NCBI GenBank assembly: GCA_021827705.1
Contig: JAKAUQ010000031.1
Coordinates: forward strand, 1-49,664
Reading direction: 5' to 3'
DNA length: 49,664 bases
Source: Actinomycetes bacterium
GTDB taxonomy: Bacteria; Actinomycetota; Acidimicrobiia; Acidimicrobiales; RAAP-2
Under the pieces are notes generated by a model. That model saw nothing but the letters and a program-made list of their open reading frames with translations. It had not been told where the DNA came from and did no database searches. Below are positions 24,978 to 33,009 of the stretch, piece by piece (within the stretch, counting starts at the first letter, position 1; every line of letters begins with the position of its first letter). A program made the translations under genes and the position numbers.

Positions 24978-25720
24978 GAGGGCCCCCCATCGCGTCGCGC
25001 CACCAGGGCGACACGCCCCGTGGGGGCGCCGGCACGGTGCGAGAAGAAGAGCGCGCTGTCGTCGGTGACCGCGTCGAGCCGGTGGACCTGGGCGGGGTCC
25101 AGGCCCAGCTGGTGGAGCTGGGCGACCGCCACGGCCACCAGGTCCAGGCGCGAGCGGTCGCCCTCGTCGGGCGTGAGAGCGCCCGGGACGTCGGCGAAGC
25201 GCGCCGCGACCTCGGGGCCCACCGGGTAGCGCGCCGGCGAGATGCCCGGCCCGATCGCGGCGACCACGCGCCGGGGCGAAGCGAAGTGGGCGAGGGTCGC
25301 GGCCAGCACGCCGACGTCGAGCCCGCGCCACCCCGCGTGCACCACGGCGAAGCGGGGGGACTCCGGGTCGCACAGCACGATCGGCAGACAGTCGGCCACC
25401 AGCACCGCGAGGGCCAGGTCCTCGCGCTCGCACAGGAGGGCGTCGGCCGGGGCGGGGGCGCCCGGGGCGGCCCAGGCGACCTCGCGGCCGTGGCACTGGG
25501 CCATGGTGATCAGGGAGACCGGGGTCACGCGAGCCGCGGCCGCGACGCGGCGCCGGTTCTCGGCCACGCACGCGGGGTCGTCGCCCACGTGGTCGCCGAG
25601 GTTGAGCGTGTCGAAGGGGGCCGCACTGACGCCGCCGGCGCGGGTGGTGACGAAGGCACGCACCCCCGGCGTCCAGGCCGCCGGCAGGTCCAGCACGGGC
25701 AGCGCGCCCGAGGTGCTCAC
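24974..25720 (-). CDS. pgeF: laccase-domain protein PgeF (YfiH/YlmD family)
   Basis: A 248-residue multicopper-oxidase-like family protein that actually binds zinc. The metal ligands are the His of QCHGREV, the Cys of VADCLPIVLCDP and the His of VVHAGWRGLD. Family members act as purine nucleoside phosphorylase/adenosine deaminase and as an editing factor that removes wrongly made muropeptides with L-Ser at position 1, which fits the murL-murD2 genes downstream. The usual CCYEVG motif reads ARYPVG. The start is GTG at 25720, which overlaps the zur stop as GTGA; GTG at 25732 is an alternative. Confidence 0.85.
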   Translation of the reverse strand: MSTSGALPVLDLPAAWTPGVRAFVTTRAGGVSAAPFDTLNLGDHVGDDPACVAENRRRVAAAARVTPVSLITMAQCHGREVAWAAPGAPAPADALLCEREDLALAVLVADCLPIVLCDPESPRFAVVHAGWRGLDVGVLAATLAHFASPRRVVAAIGPGISPARYPVGPEVAARFADVPGALTPDEGDRSRLDLVAVAVAQLHQLGLDPAQVHRLDAVTDDSALFFSHRAGAPTGRVALVARRDGGPS

Positions 25721-26109
25721 CGGGCTCGACACGCGGGGCACCGCCCGGTCAGCTCGAGGACGTGGGCGAGGTCGTCGTAGCCGGTGCGCTCGCCCAGCTC
25801 GGCGGTGAAGCGCTCCAGGAACGGGGCATCGATGTCGACGGTCGCCCCGCACTCCCGGCACGAGAGGTGGTGATGGTGGGCGTCGGTCGTGCAGCGCCGA
25901 AAGAGGCTCTCGCCGCGCTCGGTCATGACGACGTCGACCTGGCCGGCCGCCGCCAGGCGGCGCAGCTGGGCGTAGACCGTGGCCAGCGACACGGGAGTGC
26001 CCTCGCGCACGACGACGCTGTGCAGGTCTCGCGCGCTGATGAAGCCCGCCGTGCGGGCCAACCCGTCGAGGATCGCGCGCCGCTGGGCGGTGTTGCGCTC
26101 GGTGGCCAC
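25717..26109 (-). CDS. zur: Fur-family repressor, probably Zur
   Basis: A 130-residue Fur-family regulator: a winged helix in the first 80 residues, then the metal-binding AHHHHLSCRECG motif and a second CPAC pair, giving the structural C4 zinc site. Zur represses zinc uptake when zinc is plentiful. It is divergent from znuACB, and two palindromes lie between them. The GTG at 26109 sits 6 bases after TACACT, predicting a leaderless mRNA. It heads a four-gene operon with pgeF, murL and murD2. Fur or Mur identity is less likely because the adjacent transporter ATPase has a His-rich tail. Confidence 0.88.
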   Translation of the reverse strand: MATERNTAQRRAILDGLARTAGFISARDLHSVVVREGTPVSLATVYAQLRRLAAAGQVDVVMTERGESLFRRCTTDAHHHHLSCRECGATVDIDAPFLERFTAELGERTGYDDLAHVLELTGRCPACRAR

Positions 26110-26115
26110 GAGGTC

Positions 26116-26121
26116 AGTGTA
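26116..26121 (-). promoter_or_regulatory. -10 box of the zur operon (leaderless)
   Basis: TACACT on the minus strand, 6 bases before the GTG at 26109. The first Zur-like palindrome (26141-26153) would cover the -35 region, so the operon may repress itself. Confidence 0.5.
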
Positions 26122-26132
26122 TCCCCGCGCGG

Positions 26133-26161
26133 TTGCAATACAGAACGATTCCAGATAACAT
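26133..26161 (+). promoter_or_regulatory. znuACB promoter
   Basis: -35 TTGCAA (26133-26138), a 17-base spacer and -10 TAACAT (26156-26161). The ATG of znuA at 26169 is 7 bases further on, so the mRNA is leaderless. Zur-like sites flank the -10. Confidence 0.7.
26141..26153. promoter_or_regulatory. degenerate Zur box
   Basis: It matches the perfect palindrome at 26165-26177 at 10 of 13 positions and lies exactly 24 bases upstream, in the znuA promoter spacer and over the zur -35 region. Confidence 0.5.
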
Positions 26162-26164
26162 ACG

Positions 26165-26177
26165 TGGAATGATTCCA
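26165..26177. promoter_or_regulatory. Zur box overlapping the znuA start codon
   Basis: TGGAATGATTCCA is a perfect 13-base palindrome about its central G, resembling the actinobacterial Zur consensus of the form TGaaAATcATTttCA. The znuA ATG lies inside it, just downstream of the -10, so bound repressor would block initiation. Confidence 0.65.
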
Positions 26178-27107
26178 GTCTGGAGACGCGGGGCGGCGCT
26201 GGCCGCGGCGGGGGCCCTGACCCTGGCCGCCGCGGGGGCCCTGACCCTGGCCGCCAGATCCGGGTCCGGCTCCGGGGTGCCGTCCGGGCCTAGTCGTCGC
26301 GTCCCGGCACGCCCGCTCATCGTGGCGGGTGTCTCGGAGTGGGCGGCGCTGGCCCGCGCGGTCGCGGGGCCCGACGCGAGGGTGGTGTCTCTCTTGAGCG
26401 ACCCCAACGCCGACCCCCACAACCACGAGGCGACGCCGGCCGACGCCGCGCACGTGGCCCAGGCGACGCTCATCATCGAGAACGGTGCCGGCTACGACGC
26501 CTGGCTGTCCCAGCTGGTAGCGGCGCGGTCCCAGCCCGTCGCGGTGATCGACGTGGCCCACCTGATGCACGTGACGACGGGCGAGAACCCCCATCTGTTC
26601 TACGACCTGACCGCGACGCGCCGCCTGGTCGCCGCGCTGGCCGCGCGCCTGCGGTCGCTCCCGAGCGGCCCGGCGATCGTCCGGCGCGCCCGGCGCGTCT
26701 CGGGCGAGCTGGCGGGCCTGGCGGCCCAGGTCCGGGCCATTCGGCGAGGCTGCGCGGGCGTGCCCGTGGCCGCTACCGAGGACGTGGCCACCTACCTGCT
26801 CTTGGCGATGGGGCTGCACATCGTGACGCCCGAGCCGCTGCGCCTGGCGATCGGCAACTCGGTCGACCCCTCGATTCACGACCTGGCACTGGCCCTGGTG
26901 CAGCTGACCCACCACCCGGCCCTGCTCATCGACAACGTGCAGACGGCGACGCCGCTGACCCAGGAGATGGTCCACGTGGCCCAGGTCCACCAGGTGCCGG
27001 TGGTCCGCATCACCGAGACATTGATCGGCACCAGCGACGTGGCCCAGCTGCGCCACGTGATCGGCGAGCTGCGCCACGCACTGCACAAGGAGGGATGCGC
27101 ACCATGA
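26169..27107 (+). CDS. znuA: zinc ABC transporter substrate-binding protein
   Basis: A 312-residue cluster A-I binding protein that captures zinc outside the membrane. Likely ligands are His in DPHNHEA, His in GENPHLFYD and the acidic residues further on. It has a signal peptide but no lipobox cysteine, so anchoring is unclear. The signal core is a perfect 24-bp tandem duplication. ATG at 26169 is placed by the promoter; an upstream in-frame ATG at 26133 lies in the -35. It is coupled to znuC by an ATGA overlap. Confidence 0.88.
   Translation: MIPVWRRGAALAAAGALTLAAAGALTLAARSGSGSGVPSGPSRRVPARPLIVAGVSEWAALARAVAGPDARVVSLLSDPNADPHNHEATPADAAHVAQATLIIENGAGYDAWLSQLVAARSQPVAVIDVAHLMHVTTGENPHLFYDLTATRRLVAALAARLRSLPSGPAIVRRARRVSGELAGLAAQVRAIRRGCAGVPVAATEDVATYLLLAMGLHIVTPEPLRLAIGNSVDPSIHDLALALVQLTHHPALLIDNVQTATPLTQEMVHVAQVHQVPVVRITETLIGTSDVAQLRHVIGELRHALHKEGCAP
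26208..26255 (+). repeat. 24-bp perfect tandem repeat in the znuA signal sequence
   Basis: 26208-26231 and 26232-26255 are identical and in frame, doubling AGALTLAA in the hydrophobic core. It is probably a slippage product and lengthens the core by 8 residues. Confidence 0.85.
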
Positions 27108-27955
27108 GCGTTCTCGAGCTTCACGACGCTGCTGTCACGCTGGATCGCCGCGTGATCTGGCGGGAGGCGTCGTTCCGCCTGGAGCGCGGCGCGGTCGCCG
27201 CGGTTCTGGGCCCCAACGGGGCCGGCAAGTCCACGCTGCTGCGCGCCGTGGTGGGCCTGGTGCCCCTGAGCGCGGGCACGGTGACGGTCTTTGGGGCGGC
27301 GCCGCACCGGGGCGACCCGCGGGTCGGCTACGTGGCCCAGTCGCGGGCGGCCGACACCCTGTCCACCATGACCGGCCGGGACTACGTGGGCCTCGGCTAC
27401 GACGGGCCGACGGTGGGATGGCGCCGGGACCGCGCGCGCGCCGAGATCGTGACGCGGGCCCTGGCCCTGACGGGGACGACCACCTTCGCCGACCGACCGA
27501 TGCACACGCTGTCGGGCGGGCAGCACCAGCGCATCGCCATCGCCCACGCCACCGTCTTTCGTCCCGAGCTGCTGCTGCTCGACGAGCCCCTGGCCGGGCT
27601 GGATCTCGCCGCCCAGGCCGAGGTCGTCGACCTGATCAACCTGGTGCGCGACCAGACGGGTGCGGCGGTGTTGGTCGTGGCCCACGACCTCAACCCGCTG
27701 GCGCCCATCGTCGACCGGGTGGTGTGGATCGCGCGCGGCCACGTCCGCTGCGGCAACCCCGACGACGTGGTGAACGAGGCGACGCTGAGCGAGCTCTACG
27801 GTCATCCCATCGAGATCGTCCACACGGCGCGCGGGCGCCGGGTGATCGTGGGCCTGGACGAGGAGTTCGCCCACCCGCACCCCCACGGGCACGTCCACGA
27901 GAACGAGGACCCCCACACCCACCTGGCCGAGGTCTACGACGAGGTGACGCGATGA
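27104..27955 (+). CDS. znuC: zinc ABC transporter ATP-binding protein
   Basis: A 283-residue ABC ATPase. Walker A is GPNGAGKST, the signature is LSGGQ, Walker B is LLLLDEP and the H-loop is VVAHDL. The C-terminus has a His-rich stretch (HPHPHGHVH, then HTH), typical of zinc systems and probably a zinc sensor or store. The ATG at 27104 follows AAGGAGG at 9 bases and overlaps the znuA stop; an ATG at 27095 is too close to that site. The 3' end overlaps znuB as ATGA. Confidence 0.93.
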   Translation: MSVLELHDAAVTLDRRVIWREASFRLERGAVAAVLGPNGAGKSTLLRAVVGLVPLSAGTVTVFGAAPHRGDPRVGYVAQSRAADTLSTMTGRDYVGLGYDGPTVGWRRDRARAEIVTRALALTGTTTFADRPMHTLSGGQHQRIAIAHATVFRPELLLLDEPLAGLDLAAQAEVVDLINLVRDQTGAAVLVVAHDLNPLAPIVDRVVWIARGHVRCGNPDDVVNEATLSELYGHPIEIVHTARGRRVIVGLDEEFAHPHPHGHVHENEDPHTHLAEVYDEVTR

Positions 27956-28782
27956 GCCTGACGACCCTGCTGGGCTTCTCCTTCGTCCAAAACGCCATCT
28001 ACGCGGTTACCGCGGTGGCCCTGGCCGCCGGGGCGGTGGGCTACTTCGTGGTGCTGCGGCGCCAGGCCTTCGCCGCCCACGCCATTGGCCATATCGGCTT
28101 CGCCGGGGCCGCCGGGGCCGTCCTGCTGGGCCTGGCCCCCGTCGTGGGGCTGCTCGTCTTCTGCCTCGGCGCGGGACTGGTTATCGGCCTGGCGGGCGCC
28201 ACCCTGGACGACCGCGACGCGGTCGTCGGAGTGACCCTGACGGCCGCCTTGGGTCTCGGCGTGCTGTTCATCTCCCTGTACAGCGGCTACGCCAACGCGA
28301 CGTACTCGATCCTGTTCGGCCAGATCCTCGGCGTCACGACCGGCGACGTCTGGCTGGTGGCCGGCCTGTCGGCCGCCGTGCTGCTCACGGTCTCCCTGGT
28401 CTACCGACCCTTGCTGTTCGTGTCGGTTGACGCCCAGTCGGCCGCCGTGCGGGGCGTCTCGCCGATGTCCTACTCGGTGCTGTTCATGGGGCTGCTGGCC
28501 CTGACCACGGTCGTCGCCATCCAGATCGTGGGCGTTCTGCTGGTCTTCGCCCTGCTCGTGGCGCCGGCGGCCACCGCGGCGGCGCTCACGGGCCGACCGG
28601 CCCGCGCGATGCTCCTGGCGATGGCTCTGGCCCTGGCCAGCTCCTGGATCGGCCTGGCGCTGGCCATCTGGATCGGGGGGCCGACCAGCTTCTGGATCAC
28701 GGCGCTGGCGTCGCTGGGCTACCTGGGGGCCCGAGTCCGCCTGCGCGTCGGCCAGGCCCACGGCCAGCGCGTCGCGGCCTAG
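27952..28782 (+). CDS. znuB: zinc ABC transporter permease
   Basis: A 276-residue integral membrane protein of the ABC-3 family with about eight hydrophobic segments. It forms the zinc channel with znuA and znuC products. The family cytoplasmic loop motif that meets the ATPase lies around [11 protein letters not shown]. It ends with TAG at 28780-28782, and that stop codon is also the first half of the tilS -10 box. Confidence 0.92.
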   Translation: MSLTTLLGFSFVQNAIYAVTAVALAAGAVGYFVVLRRQAFAAHAIGHIGFAGAAGAVLLGLAPVVGLLVFCLGAGLVIGLAGATLDDRDAVVGVTLTAALGLGVLFISLYSGYANATYSILFGQILGVTTGDVWLVAGLSAAVLLTVSLVYRPLLFVSVDAQSAAVRGVSPMSYSVLFMGLLALTTVVAIQIVGVLLVFALLVAPAATAAALTGRPARAMLLAMALALASSWIGLALAIWIGGPTSFWITALASLGYLGARVRLRVGQAHGQRVAA

Positions 28783-28785
28783 CCT
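28780..28785 (+). promoter_or_regulatory. -10 box of tilS, overlapping the znuB stop (leaderless)
   Basis: TAGCCT contains the znuB TAG stop and ends 6 bases before the tilS GTG at 28792. Confidence 0.5.
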
Positions 28786-28791
28786 GGCCCC

Positions 28792-29676
28792 GTGGGCGAC
28801 CCCGCCGAGGCGCTGCTGGCGCTGTGCCGCTTCCCGCCGGCGGGCACGGCGGTCGACCTGGCCGTGTCGGGCGGGCCGGACTCGGTCGGGCTGTGGCTGC
28901 TGGCCCGGGCGGCGCGCCTGGAGGTGCGCGTGCACCACGTCGACCACGGCCTGCGCCCGGCCAGCGCCGACGACGCCGCCCTGGTCGAGGAGCTCGGGAG
29001 GCGCCTCGGCGCGCCGGTGCGGGTCCATCGGATCACGGTGGCGCCGGGCCCGAATCTGGAGGCCCGGGCGCGCTCGGCCCGGCGCGGGCTGCTGCCTGCG
29101 GGAGCGCTGACCGGGCACACCATGGACGACCTGGCCGAGACCGTGCTGGTGAACCTGCTGCGCGGGGCGGGCCTGGACGGTCTGAGCCCGCTCGTCGGGG
29201 ACCCGACCAAGCCGCTGATCGGGCTGCGGCGTGCGGCGCTGCACGCCTTCGTCGAGGGGGCCGGCGTCCCGGTGGCCCACGACGAGTCCAACGACGACCT
29301 GCGCTTCGTGCGCAATCGGGTGCGCCACCAGGTGGTGCCGCTGCTGGCCGCGGTAGCCGAACGCGACATCGTGCCGCTCCTCGCGCGCCAGGCCGCCCTG
29401 ATCGCCGAGGAGCGCGACTGGCTCGACGAGGTCGCCGCCGACCCGCGCGCCCTGAGCGAGGTGGACTGCCGCGAGCTGGCCACCTGGCCGCGGGCCCGCC
29501 TGCGGCGCTGGCTGCGGTCTCACCTGCGCCTGGACGCCGAGCGCCATCCGCCCTCGGCGGCCGAGGTCGAGCGGGCCATCGCCGTCGTCGAGGGGCGCGC
29601 CCGGGCCGCCCAGCTGACCGGTGGGCGCCGGCTTGGTCACTCGCGGCGCCACCTGCACCTCGGCGAGGGAGGATAA
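28792..29676 (+). CDS. tilS: tRNA(Ile)-lysidine synthetase
   Basis: A 294-residue enzyme that converts C34 of the CAU-anticodon tRNA-Ile to lysidine so that it reads AUA. The PP-loop is SGGPDS (26-31), followed by VHHVDHGLR and [12 protein letters not shown]. The short length with a reduced C-terminal domain is usual in actinobacteria. The [12 protein letters not shown] motif ends the catalytic part. Followed by hpt, as in most actinobacteria. Confidence 0.92.
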   Translation: MGDPAEALLALCRFPPAGTAVDLAVSGGPDSVGLWLLARAARLEVRVHHVDHGLRPASADDAALVEELGRRLGAPVRVHRITVAPGPNLEARARSARRGLLPAGALTGHTMDDLAETVLVNLLRGAGLDGLSPLVGDPTKPLIGLRRAALHAFVEGAGVPVAHDESNDDLRFVRNRVRHQVVPLLAAVAERDIVPLLARQAALIAEERDWLDEVAADPRALSEVDCRELATWPRARLRRWLRSHLRLDAERHPPSAAEVERAIAVVEGRARAAQLTGGRRLGHSRRHLHLGEGG

Positions 29677-29689
29677 GGAACTCCTCCGC

Positions 29690-29695
29690 TACGCT
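29690..29695 (+). promoter_or_regulatory. -10 box of hpt-folate operon
   Basis: TACGCT ends 8 bases before the ATG of hpt at 29704. No ribosome-binding site precedes that ATG. Confidence 0.45.
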
Positions 29696-29703
29696 GGGCC
29701 GAC

Positions 29704-30273
29704 ATGAACTCCCCTGCGGATGCGGCCGTGGATGCGCACTGGGCGGCGCACGATCTGGGGGAGGTCGTGGTGTCGGCGTCCGACTTGGCCCAGCGCGTGA
29801 GCGAGCTGGGTGCGCAGATCACGCGGGACTACGCGGGCCGGCCCCCGCTGCTCGTGGGCGTGCTCAAGGGGGCCGTCAACTTCATGTCGGACCTGATGCG
29901 CGCGATCGAGCTGCCCGTCGAGGTCGACTTCATGGCCGTCTCGAGCTACGGGGCGGCGACCAAGACGAGCGGCGTGGTGCGCATCGTCAAGGACCTCGAC
30001 GTCGACCTGGTGGGACGCGACGTCCTGGTGATCGAGGACGTCGTGGACTCGGGCCTGACGCTCAACTACCTGCGCCAGTACCTGGGGGCGCGCGAGCCGC
30101 GCAGCCTCGAGGTCTGCACGCTGCTGCTCAAGGAGGGCGAGCAGCGCGTCGAGCAGGACTTGCGCTACGTCGGCTTCTCGATCGGCCCGTCCTTCGTCGT
30201 GGGCTACGGACTCGATGTCGCCGAGCGCTACCGGAACCTGGACGCGATCTACACCTACGTGGGCGCCATCTAG
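29704..30273 (+). CDS. hpt: hypoxanthine phosphoribosyltransferase
   Basis: A 189-residue type I phosphoribosyltransferase for purine salvage. The PRPP loop is [14 protein letters not shown] with the paired acidic residues, and a flexible-loop Ser-Tyr occurs at [11 protein letters not shown]. It usually sits between tilS and ftsH; here ftsH is missing and the TAG stop overlaps the folE start by one base. It is the first gene of the folate run. Confidence 0.94.
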   Translation: MNSPADAAVDAHWAAHDLGEVVVSASDLAQRVSELGAQITRDYAGRPPLLVGVLKGAVNFMSDLMRAIELPVEVDFMAVSSYGAATKTSGVVRIVKDLDVDLVGRDVLVIEDVVDSGLTLNYLRQYLGAREPRSLEVCTLLLKEGEQRVEQDLRYVGFSIGPSFVVGYGLDVAERYRNLDAIYTYVGAI

Positions 30274-30854
30274 TGGTGGACCGGCCGCGCGTCGAGCGCC
30301 TGGTGCGCGAGCTGCTGGCGGCGATCGGCGAGGACCCCGAGCGCGAGGGCGTGGTCGACACGCCGCGGCGCGTGGCCGAGATGTACGTCGAGCTGTTCGG
30401 TGGCATCGAGGCGGACCCCGGCGAGCACCTGCGCGTGACCTTCGAGGCCGGCCACGACGAGATGGTCATGGTGCGCGACATCGCCTTCACGTCGCTGTGC
30501 GAGCACCACCTGCTGCCCTTCGTGGGTCAGGCCCACGTCGCCTACCTGCCCGGGCCCGATGGCCGCATCACCGGGCTGTCCAAGATGGCCCGGCTGGTCG
30601 AGGGCTACGCGCGCCGGCTGCAGGTCCAAGAGCGCATGACCACCCAGATCGTCGAGGCGCTCGAGCGCGAGCTGCATCCGCGGGGTTCCATCGTCGTGCT
30701 CGAGGCCGAGCACTTCTGCATGTCCATGCGCGGGGTCAAGAAGCCCGGAGCCACCACCGTCACCTCGGCGGTGCGCGGAATCTTCCGCGACGACCCGGCC
30801 TATCGCGCCGAGGCGCTCCAGTACATCCACCAGAGGCGCTCCCCGTGGCGCTGA
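30273..30854 (+). CDS. folE: GTP cyclohydrolase I
   Basis: A 193-residue enzyme that makes 7,8-dihydroneopterin triphosphate from GTP, the first folate step. The zinc ligands are in [10 protein letters not shown] and HFCMSMRGV, and the VNHRAL-like region is [12 protein letters not shown]. The start is GTG at 30273, overlapping the hpt stop by 1 base, or GTG at 30276. The 3' end overlaps folP by 10 bases. Confidence 0.95.
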   Translation: MVDRPRVERLVRELLAAIGEDPEREGVVDTPRRVAEMYVELFGGIEADPGEHLRVTFEAGHDEMVMVRDIAFTSLCEHHLLPFVGQAHVAYLPGPDGRITGLSKMARLVEGYARRLQVQERMTTQIVEALERELHPRGSIVVLEAEHFCMSMRGVKKPGATTVTSAVRGIFRDDPAYRAEALQYIHQRRSPWR

Positions 30855-31642
30855 GCCCCCGGGTGATGGGGATCGTCAACGTCACGCCCGACTCGTTCTT
30901 CCCCGACTCGCGTACCCCGACGACGATCGCGGCCATCGATCGTGGTCGCTCGCTGCGCCGGGCCGGGGCCGACGTCATCGACGTCGGGGGAGAGTCGACG
31001 CGACCGGGGGCGACCCTGGTGAGCGCCGACGAGGAGATCGCGCGGGTGGTGCCGGTGGTGGTCGGGCTGGCCGGCGAGGTCGCCGTCTCGGTGGACACCT
31101 CCAAGCCCGAGGTGGCGCGCGCCACGGTGGCCGCGGGGGCCACGATCATCAACGACGTGACCGGCGAGCTGGTCGAGCTGGCCGGGCAGATCGGCGTGGG
31201 GATCGTCGCCATGCACAGCCGGGGCCTGCCCGCCACCACGCCCGAGGTGCCGACCTCCTCCGACATCGTCGGCGAGGTGGTGGCGTTCCTGGAGGAGCGC
31301 GCGCGCCGGGCGCGCGCGGCCGGCGTACCCCGGCTGTGGCTGGATCCGGGCATCGGGTTCTCCAAGACCGCCGACGAGAACTGGGCCCTGCTCGGGCACC
31401 TGGGCGACATCGTGAGCCTGGCGCGCGACTACGGGGCGGGCGTCCTGGTGGGCACGAGCCGCAAGCGGTTCCTCGACGCGCTGGCCCACACGGCCAGCGT
31501 CACCGAGCGCCTGGAGGGGTCGCTGGCCACCGCCACGTGGGCCATGGCCTGCGGGGTGGACCTGGTGCGCGTGCACGACGTCGCAGCCACCGCTCAGGCG
31601 CGCGACCTGCTGGTCGGGCGTCGCTCCGAGGAGGTCGCGTGA
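30845..31642 (+). CDS. folP: dihydropteroate synthase
   Basis: A 265-residue TIM-barrel enzyme that joins p-aminobenzoate to dihydropterin diphosphate; it is the sulfonamide target. [30 protein letters not shown] and the TSRKRF loop are all present. GTG at 30845 is inside the end of folE. The stop overlaps the next gene as GTGA. Confidence 0.95.
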   Translation: MALSPRVMGIVNVTPDSFFPDSRTPTTIAAIDRGRSLRRAGADVIDVGGESTRPGATLVSADEEIARVVPVVVGLAGEVAVSVDTSKPEVARATVAAGATIINDVTGELVELAGQIGVGIVAMHSRGLPATTPEVPTSSDIVGEVVAFLEERARRARAAGVPRLWLDPGIGFSKTADENWALLGHLGDIVSLARDYGAGVLVGTSRKRFLDALAHTASVTERLEGSLATATWAMACGVDLVRVHDVAATAQARDLLVGRRSEEVA

Positions 31643-32133
31643 AGTCGAAGTGGTCCGTCGGGATCGAGCCGCGGGGCTTCACCTGGGTGTACCGGGGGCG
31701 CCTGGCGGTCGCCGAGCGGCCCGGTGGCTCGACGGCTGTCCACCGGCGGGTCCGTCGCGACGAGGAGCTCCTCTGGCTCCAGCACCAGGGGTTCACCCGG
31801 ATCATCTCGCTGCTGCCGATGTGGCCCAGCGCGGCCGCCTACGAGGCCCACGGGATGACCAGCGTCCACTACGGCCTGCGCGCCGGATCGAGCCAGCGCG
31901 ACGTGCTGGCTGCCTGCTACCGCGACCTGGCAGCGTCGGGCGCGTCGGGCCAGGTGTCGCTCCTGCACGGGGACGACGTCTCGGACCGGATTCTCGGGGT
32001 GGTCGCGGGTTACCTCGTCTGGAGCGGCACGGTGGCCGTGCCCCCCGCCATCGCCCTGATCGAGAGGCTCTTTCGGCGTTCGCTGGGCCCCGAGGGCCGC
32101 GCGATGCTCGCCGATCTGCCCGAGGCACCATGA
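31639..32133 (+). CDS. degenerate dual-specificity-phosphatase-like protein in the folate operon
   Basis: A 164-residue protein. The order WLQHQGFTRIISLLP (46-60), a YGLRAGSS turn, then VSLLHGDDVSDR (106-117) and a helical tail resembles a cysteine-dependent phosphatase. The catalytic loop HCX5R reads H110-G111-DDVSD-R117, so the nucleophilic Cys is Gly, and the general-acid Asp position reads LRAG. It would bind rather than cleave phosphate. It is coupled to folP by a GTGA overlap and followed by folB after 13 bases, so it is co-made with folate enzymes. The domain call is by eye; the gene is real but its role is unknown. Confidence 0.6.
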   Translation: MKSKWSVGIEPRGFTWVYRGRLAVAERPGGSTAVHRRVRRDEELLWLQHQGFTRIISLLPMWPSAAAYEAHGMTSVHYGLRAGSSQRDVLAACYRDLAASGASGQVSLLHGDDVSDRILGVVAGYLVWSGTVAVPPAIALIERLFRRSLGPEGRAMLADLPEAP

Positions 32134-32146
32134 ACGCGACGCCACG

Positions 32147-32509
32147 ATGAGCGACCGCATCGAGCTGCGGGGACTGCGGGTGTCGGTGGTCGTGGGCGTC
32201 TTGGAGCACGAGCGCCACCGCGAGCAGCCCATCGAGATGGACCTCGATCTGGAGCGCCCCCTGGATCGCGCGGCCCAACTCGACGACGTCGCGGCCACGA
32301 CGGACTACGGCGCGACCTTGGCCCTGGCCGCCCGGGTGGCGCGCGAGGGCCGCTTCCAGCTGCTCGAGGCACTGGCCGACCACGTGGCGCGCGCTGTGCT
32401 GGCCAGCGATGGCGCGCTCGAGGCCGTGACGGTGGCGGTGCGCAAGCTGCGGCCCCCGGTCGCCCAGGACGTCGCGACCGTCGGCGTGCGGCGCCGCGTG
32501 CAGCGGTGA
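32147..32509 (+). CDS. folB: dihydroneopterin aldolase
   Basis: A 120-residue enzyme that splits 7,8-dihydroneopterin to 6-hydroxymethyl-dihydropterin and glycolaldehyde. The substrate Glu lies in VVGVLEHER-type N-terminal strand and the catalytic Lys in VRKLRPP. The octameric tunnel-fold pattern is complete. The stop overlaps folK as GTGA. Confidence 0.92.
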   Translation: MSDRIELRGLRVSVVVGVLEHERHREQPIEMDLDLERPLDRAAQLDDVAATTDYGATLALAARVAREGRFQLLEALADHVARAVLASDGALEAVTVAVRKLRPPVAQDVATVGVRRRVQR

Positions 32510-32973
32510 GGCGGGCGTTCTTCTCCTTGGGGTCGAACCTGGGGGACCGGCGCGCGCACCTGGCGGCTGGCGTCGCGGCGGTCGGGGCGGGCGAGCCGGT
32601 GCGGGTCTCGCGGGTCTACGTGACCGCGCCGGTGGGCGGCGTCGCCCAGCCGGACTTCTGGAACCTGGTCGTCGAGGTGCTGACCGCGGCCTCACCGGCC
32701 GAGTTGCTCGAGCGCGCCCGGCGCGCCGAGGACGCGGCGGGCCGCGAGCGCACGGTGCGCTGGGGCCCGCGGACGCTCGACGTCGACGTGATCTGGATCG
32801 ACGGCTACGCCAGCGACGATCCCGAGCTCACCGTCCCGCACCCGCGCGCCTTCGAGCGCGCCTTCGTGCTGGCGCCCTGGCGCGAGCTGGCCGAGGACCT
32901 GGTCTCGCCGGTCGCCCGCGCCGCCGCGAGCGGGGAGGTCGCGGTCCTGGGTACACTCGACGATGTGGAGTGA
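32506..32973 (+). CDS. folK: 6-hydroxymethyl-dihydropterin pyrophosphokinase
   Basis: A 155-residue HPPK. SLGSNLGDR (7-15), WNLVVEV, the RTVRWGPRTLDVDVIW block with the ATP/Mg motif, and VPHPRAFERAFVLAPW are all present. It transfers pyrophosphate from ATP to the pterin ahead of FolP. The start is GTG at 32506. It is the last gene of the folate run. The DUF2520 gene begins 36 bases later from its own promoter-like box. Confidence 0.94.
   Translation: MRRAFFSLGSNLGDRRAHLAAGVAAVGAGEPVRVSRVYVTAPVGGVAQPDFWNLVVEVLTAASPAELLERARRAEDAAGRERTVRWGPRTLDVDVIWIDGYASDDPELTVPHPRAFERAFVLAPWRELAEDLVSPVARAAASGEVAVLGTLDDVE
32952..32957 (+). promoter_or_regulatory. -10 box for the DUF2520-panC-coaX-lysS unit
   Basis: TACACT inside the folK 3' end; transcription would begin near 32965, giving a leader of about 45 bases. 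Confidence 0.4.
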
Positions 32974-33009
32974 CCGAACGGCACCTTCGGGGCCGGAACG
33001 GGGGGAGCC

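Noticed and set aside
28824-30272. Long plus-strand frame running into folE
   Set aside because: It lies out of frame in tilS and hpt. folE begins at GTG 30273, matching the family's N-terminus.
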